From contig JAZNGA010000020.1 in the NCBI GenBank assembly GCA_045576235.1, forward strand, positions 1 through 17,711: a DNA stretch of 17,711 nucleotides, given 5' to 3'. The stretch comes from SIG437 sp045576235. GTDB taxonomy: Bacteria; Bacillota; Clostridia; UBA1381; UBA9506. Below are positions 14,150 to 17,711 of the stretch, in pieces; positions within the stretch are counted from its first letter, which is position 1; each line of letters begins with the position of its first letter. The position numbers and the translations under genes were made by a program. The notes beneath the pieces are model-generated. The model did not search any database. It saw only the letters and a list, made by a program, of their open reading frames with translations, and was not told the origin of the DNA.

Positions 14150-14172
14150 CGAAAAAACTTTAAATGTTTAAC

Positions 14173-14201
14173 AAAAACCACTTCAATTGAAGTGGTTTTT
14201 T
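14173..14201 (+). terminator. Rho-independent terminator of the GH28 gene
   Basis: AAAAACCACTTC and GAAGTGGTTTTT form a perfect 12-bp stem around AATT, ending in TTTTTT. The flanking A-run means it could act on both strands. Confidence 0.85.
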
Positions 14202-14212
14202 GATAAATACTC

Positions 14213-14241
14213 TTGTTTCTTTTGCTCATTTATGATATACT
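14213..14241 (+). promoter_or_regulatory. Predicted sigma-A promoter of tyrS
   Basis: TTGTTT (14213-14218) and TATACT (14236-14241) are separated by exactly 17 bases. The leader to the ATG at 14303 is only about 55 bases, too short for a T-box riboswitch. Confidence 0.55.
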
Positions 14242-14302
14242 TACAGAATGGACTTTAGTTTTTATGATTACTATACAGAAGTTTAAGGAGAGAAAAATAG
14301 TT

Positions 14303-15517
14303 ATGGTTAATGTTTTTGACACACTTAAAGAGCGTGGATTAATCGCTCAGACCACTCACGAGGATGAAATCAGGGAGCTTTTAGGAAAAGAAAAGGTGAC
14401 CTTTTATATTGGCTTTGACCCGACGGCAGACAGTCTGCATGTTGGTCATTTTCTCCAGATGGTTGTAATGCGCCATATGCAGCTTGCAGGACATCGTCCA
14501 ATAGCTTTGGTCGGCGGAGGAACAGGTCACATCGGTGACCCTTCAGGAAGAACTGATATGCGTCAGATGATGACACTCGAGCAAATCAACCACAACTGTG
14601 AATGTTTTAAGGCTCAGCTTTCAAAGGTTGTTGATTTTTCAGACGGCAATGCAATTATGGTAAATAATGCTGACTGGCTTTTAGACCTTAACTACATTGA
14701 ATTTTTAAGAGACATTGGAGCTCATTTCTCTGTTAACAAGATGCTCTCAGCAGAGTGCTTTAAGCAGAGACTTGAGAAAGGGCTTTCTTTCCTTGAATTT
14801 AACTATATGCTCATGCAGAGCTATGACTTTTTAATGCTCAGCCGTAAATATGACTGTAAGATGGAGCTTGGTGGCGATGACCAGTGGAGCAACATCTTGG
14901 GAGGCATCAATCTTTGCCATAAGAAAGACAAAAAACAGGTTTATGGCATGACCTTCACTCTGTTAACAAACAGCGAAGGCAAAAAAATGGGTAAAACTGC
15001 AAATGGTGCAGTCTGGCTTGATAAAACCAAAACATCGCCATATGATTTCTATCAATATTTCAGAAATGTTGATGATGCTGATGTCATCAACTGCTTAAAG
15101 CTTTTGACTTTTGTTCCGATGGACGAAATCAGACGCCTGGAAAAATTAGAAGGTCAGGAATTAAACGAAGCTAAAAAGCTTTTAGCTTTTGAAGTGACAA
15201 AGCTTGTTCACGGTGAAGATGAAGCAAAAGCCGCAAAGGAAACAGCCGAAGGTCTCTTTGGCGGCGGCGGAACAGCAAATATGCCGCAGACTGTTTTAGA
15301 GTCAGCAGAAGAGGAAACGATGCTTCTTGACCTCATGGTTTTAGCAGGGATTGTTCCTTCAAAGAGCGAGGGCAGAAGAAACATAATGCAGGGCGGCGTT
15401 TCGGTCAACGATGAAAAAATCACCGACCCGAACATTATGATTAAAAAAGACGCCTTAAAAGAAGGCATTGTTGTTAAAAAAGGAAAGAAAGTGTTCCATA
15501 AAATAGTGCTTGCATAA
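14303..15517 (+). CDS. tyrS: Tyrosyl-tRNA synthetase
   Basis: This 404-aa class I aminoacyl-tRNA synthetase charges tRNA-Tyr with tyrosine. The HIGH-type signature is H46-V-G-H49 after YIGFDPTADSL. Tyrosine- and ATP-binding segments include GGGTGHIGDPSGRTDMR, YMLMQSYDF and GGDDQWSNI, and the KMSKS-type loop is KMGKT at 228-232. The C-terminal S4 RNA-binding domain contains SKSEGRRNIMQGGVSVND. The start at 14303 is chosen for aaggag (14285-14290) and the conserved opening; a longer in-frame start at 14213 would place the promoter inside the gene. It is followed 44 bases later by metA and likely heads an operon that ends at 17380. Identification is firm. Confidence 0.97.
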   Translation: MVNVFDTLKERGLIAQTTHEDEIRELLGKEKVTFYIGFDPTADSLHVGHFLQMVVMRHMQLAGHRPIALVGGGTGHIGDPSGRTDMRQMMTLEQINHNCECFKAQLSKVVDFSDGNAIMVNNADWLLDLNYIEFLRDIGAHFSVNKMLSAECFKQRLEKGLSFLEFNYMLMQSYDFLMLSRKYDCKMELGGDDQWSNILGGINLCHKKDKKQVYGMTFTLLTNSEGKKMGKTANGAVWLDKTKTSPYDFYQYFRNVDDADVINCLKLLTFVPMDEIRRLEKLEGQELNEAKKLLAFEVTKLVHGEDEAKAAKETAEGLFGGGGTANMPQTVLESAEEETMLLDLMVLAGIVPSKSEGRRNIMQGGVSVNDEKITDPNIMIKKDALKEGIVVKKGKKVFHKIVLA

Positions 15518-15561
15518 AGGAAATTTTCCCTTTGTGCCAAAATGACAGAAAGGTGAGAATT

Positions 15562-16479
15562 ATGCCGATTAAAATACCAAACGAGCTTCCTGCGACAAAG
15601 ATTTTAAATGATGAAAACATCTTTGTCATAACAGAAACAAGAGCGCTGACGCAGGACATCAGACCTTTAAAGATTGCAATACTCAATCTGATGCCGACAA
15701 AAATTGCGACAGAAACGCAGCTTGCAAGAGTTCTGGGAAACACGCCGCTTCAGGTGGAAATCGAGCTTTTGCATATGAAATCGCATCAGTCGAAAAACAC
15801 ATCAGAAGACCATCTCATAAGCTTTTATAAGACATTTGACGAGGTTAAACACTTAAAGTTTGACGGAATGGTCATAACAGGTGCTCCCGTTGAGAATCTT
15901 CCCTTTGAGGAGGTTGACTATTGGAGAGAGCTGACTGAAATCATGGAATGGACAAAAACAAATGTGACAAGCACATTCCACATATGCTGGGGTGCTCAGG
16001 CAGCTCTTTATTATCACTACGGAATAAAGAAATATCCTTTGAAAAAAAAGCTTTTTGGTGTGTTTCGCCATAAGGTTGACCATAAAAAATCAATTCTTTT
16101 CCGTGGCTCTGACGATGAGTTTTTTGCGCCCCATTCAAGACACACTGAAATCAGGCGCGAGGATGTTGAAAAAGTGCCGGAGCTTAAGGTTTTGTCAAGC
16201 TCTGATGAAGCAGGAGTTTATGTCATAAGCACAGCAAAGGGAAGGCAGATTTTTGTGACGGGTCACTCTGAATATGACAGAGAAACCCTCCAGAATGAAT
16301 ATCTCCGTGATGTTAATCTCGGTCTTCCGATTGATGTGCCGAAGAACTATTTTCCTGACGACAACCCTAAAAATAAGCCTCTTATGAACTGGAGAGCTCA
16401 CGCTAATTTATTATATTCAAACTGGCTTAACTATTTTGTATATCAGACGACTCCGTATGATATCAAGAAAATCAAATAA
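15562..16479 (+). CDS. metA: Homoserine O-acetyltransferase (MetA family)
   Basis: A 305-aa homoserine O-acyltransferase, the first committed step of methionine synthesis from homoserine. The catalytic cysteine is C142 in FHICWGAQ, with H235 and E237 in TGHSEYD. Residue 111 is Glu (APVENLPFE); in this family Glu at that site is associated with acetyl-CoA use and Gly with succinyl-CoA, so acetylation is predicted. The start at 15562 has aaaggtgag upstream; an in-frame ATG at 15532 lies in the poorly conserved gap. No S-box or other methionine riboswitch fits in the 44-base gap after tyrS, so expression probably follows the upstream promoter. Confidence 0.95.
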   Translation: MPIKIPNELPATKILNDENIFVITETRALTQDIRPLKIAILNLMPTKIATETQLARVLGNTPLQVEIELLHMKSHQSKNTSEDHLISFYKTFDEVKHLKFDGMVITGAPVENLPFEEVDYWRELTEIMEWTKTNVTSTFHICWGAQAALYYHYGIKKYPLKKKLFGVFRHKVDHKKSILFRGSDDEFFAPHSRHTEIRREDVEKVPELKVLSSSDEAGVYVISTAKGRQIFVTGHSEYDRETLQNEYLRDVNLGLPIDVPKNYFPDDNPKNKPLMNWRAHANLLYSNWLNYFVYQTTPYDIKKIK

Positions 16480-16492
16480 AGAAGGATAGACT

Positions 16493-17371
16493 ATGTGGAT
16501 TTGTAGAGACTGGAAGGACTATGAAATTCTTGACATATCATCGGGTGACAAATTAGAGCTTTGGAATGGCTATAAGCTGATTCGTCCCGACCCTCAGGTC
16601 ATTTGGGATGAAAGACAGTTTCCTGCGCTCTGGAAGGATGCTCATGCCCGATATGAAAGAAGCAATAAAGGCGGAGGAAGCTGGGGCTTTAATAAAAAGC
16701 TTCCTGATGAGTGGGAAGTTGCATTTGAGCCGCTTGATCTGAAATTTTTAATAAAACCGATGGGCTTTAAGCACACGGGGCTTTTTCCCGAACAGGCAGC
16801 AAACTGGATGTGGTTTTCAGACATAATTAATAAAGCTGTCAAAAAGAGACCTGTACGAGTGCTTAATCTCTTTGCATATACGGGCGGTGCAACTGTTGCT
16901 GCAGCAAGTGCGGGCGCAGATGTTGTCCATGTTGATTCATCAAAAGGCATGGTTAACTGGGCAAAGGAAAATTTAGCTTTGTCAGGGCACGCTGACAAGT
17001 TTGTTCGCTTTATGGTTGATGATGCAATCAAGTTCACAGAACGCGAAATAAGACGCGGAAATAAATATGATGGAATAATCATGGATCCGCCGTCGTACGG
17101 AAGAGGACCTGGCGGGGAAGTGTGGAAGATTGAAGATGAGATTTATCCGCTTGTTAAAAAGTGTGCTTCCCTTCTTTCTGATAAACCACTTTTCTTCTTG
17201 ATTAATTCATACACAACGGGTCTTGCTCCATCAGTTCTTTCAGACATTCTTTCACTGACAGTCGGGAAACTGCATAAAGGAAAAATTGAAGCTGATGAAT
17301 TAGGGCTTCCTGTCAGGAATTCAAATCTTGTGCTTCCGTGCGGTGCAAGTGGCAGATGGCAGGTAGAATAG
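16493..17371 (+). CDS. Class I SAM-dependent methyltransferase (RlmI-like)
   Basis: A 292-aa methyltransferase resembling the SAM-dependent rRNA methyltransferase group that includes RlmI. The N-terminal part holds the conserved ELWNGYKLIRPDPQVIW region. SAM-binding motif I is LNLFAYTGGATV (about 124-135), the acidic residue D148 in VVHVDSS follows, and the catalytic-type motif IV is DPPSYGRGP (198-206). The PUA domain of full RlmI is absent, so the substrate may differ; a 23S rRNA cytosine is a guess only. It begins 13 bases after metA with aagaagga as ribosome binding site, is probably co-transcribed, and ends just before a strong terminator. Confidence 0.88.
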   Translation: MWICRDWKDYEILDISSGDKLELWNGYKLIRPDPQVIWDERQFPALWKDAHARYERSNKGGGSWGFNKKLPDEWEVAFEPLDLKFLIKPMGFKHTGLFPEQAANWMWFSDIINKAVKKRPVRVLNLFAYTGGATVAAASAGADVVHVDSSKGMVNWAKENLALSGHADKFVRFMVDDAIKFTEREIRRGNKYDGIIMDPPSYGRGPGGEVWKIEDEIYPLVKKCASLLSDKPLFFLINSYTTGLAPSVLSDILSLTVGKLHKGKIEADELGLPVRNSNLVLPCGASGRWQVE

Positions 17372-17379
17372 GGAAATTT

Positions 17380-17417
17380 AAAGCTTGTGAAGGTTTTTGC
17401 CTTCACAAGCTTTTTTT
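17380..17417 (+). terminator. Rho-independent terminator of the tyrS-metA-methyltransferase operon
   Basis: A perfect 14-bp stem, AAAGCTTGTGAAGG (17380-17393) with CCTTCACAAGCTTT (17400-17413), has a 6-base loop and runs into a T tract. Confidence 0.9.
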
Positions 17418-17470
17418 CATTCGGGTTAATGTTTTGTTACAAAAAAAAGACAAAAAATGCTTTTTTTGTG

Positions 17471-17499
17471 TTGACTTTTATGTGTAATTATAATATAAT
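17471..17499 (+). promoter_or_regulatory. Consensus sigma-A promoter upstream of the oxidoreductase
   Basis: TTGACT (17471-17476) and TATAAT (17494-17499) lie 17 bases apart, an almost perfect promoter. The transcript would have a leader of about 80 bases before the ATG at 17586, with aaggag at 17571-17576. Confidence 0.75.
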
Positions 17500-17585
17500 T
17501 TATGGTGTATAAGGATATTATTTTTGTGATTATGCGATAAATAATGGTGTAACCACAGCAATTCAAATTTAAGGAGAAGATTAAA

Positions 17586-17711
17586 ATGGCAAAAAAGAGA
17601 TTTGTTCAGGTTGGAATCGGTGGAAGAGCAAGAATGTATTACAATGCAATTGCAAAGACATTCAGCGAAACATCAGAGCTTGTTGCATTCTGTGACATAA
17701 ACCGCACAAGA
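17586..17711 (+). CDS. Gfo/Idh/MocA family oxidoreductase (3' partial)
   Basis: Only the first 42 codons are present, cut by the window edge. The opening strand and glycine-rich loop (FVQVGIGGRARMYYNAI) followed by ELVAFCDINRTR is the NAD(P)-binding start of Gfo/Idh/MocA oxidoreductases, which act on sugars, inositols and related polyols. Strong ribosome binding site and consensus promoter upstream. Its position near glycan-degrading genes suggests carbohydrate catabolism, but the substrate cannot be told. Confidence 0.85.
   Translation, partial: MAKKRFVQVGIGGRARMYYNAIAKTFSETSELVAFCDINRTR

Noticed and set aside
14213..14302. Longer start for tyrS
   Set aside because: It overlaps the predicted promoter and lacks a ribosome binding site; the conserved protein begins at 14303.
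14202..14302. T-box riboswitch before tyrS
   Set aside because: The leader is about 55 bases, with no specifier stem or T-box sequence and no second terminator.
1..17711. CRISPR array, tRNA or rRNA genes
   Set aside because: No regularly spaced repeats, cloverleaf-like sequences with TTCRA motifs, or rRNA signatures were seen.

Overview
The window looks like a low-GC Clostridia (Firmicutes) chromosome, probably from an anaerobic gut or fibre-degrading lineage. This rests on AT-rich codon use, strong AGGAGG-type ribosome binding sites, intrinsic terminators with long T runs, clostridial large serine recombinases, and pectin/glycan-degrading genes. Every supported gene is on the + strand. The genus cannot be named from the sequence alone.

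Positions 1-3794 hold a tightly coupled trio of large serine recombinase genes: a 5'-truncated full-type protein, a 287-aa protein that lacks the catalytic resolvase domain, and a full-length one. Such triplets are known as the integration module of some Firmicute integrative conjugative elements (ICEs). Next comes a 331-bp gene-free stretch (3795-4125) with a promoter, several hairpins and a strong terminator, which could encode a small structured RNA. It also holds a hairpin that buries the ribosome binding site of the next gene.

Positions 4126-7546 form a cluster of small element genes: a hypothetical protein, a Mor-like regulator, two short charged proteins, two micro-ORFs and a ribbon-helix-helix-like protein. 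The cluster ends in a fourth serine recombinase. A 288-bp spacer with a perfect 13-bp dyad and a promoter leads to a second module (7835-11017): a DUF927 AAA+ helicase-like protein, an overlapping 54-aa ORF and a fifth serine recombinase. The order 'replication initiator, small ORF, serine recombinase' recalls the core of staphylococcal cassette chromosome (SCC) elements. A 15-bp sequence just after the recombinase trio (3963-3977) recurs in inverted orientation just after the fifth recombinase (11105-11119), so it brackets the 7.1-kb segment.

From about 11.2 kb the sequence reads as host chromosome: a decayed GH20-family glycosidase pseudogene, a GH28 polygalacturonase-like gene, then a probable tyrS-metA-methyltransferase operon with its own promoter and terminator. 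The right edge holds a consensus sigma-A promoter and the start of a Gfo/Idh/MocA oxidoreductase. The mobile DNA therefore lies immediately upstream of a carbohydrate-use locus whose first gene has been lost. No tRNA, rRNA, CRISPR array or transposase-type insertion sequence was seen.
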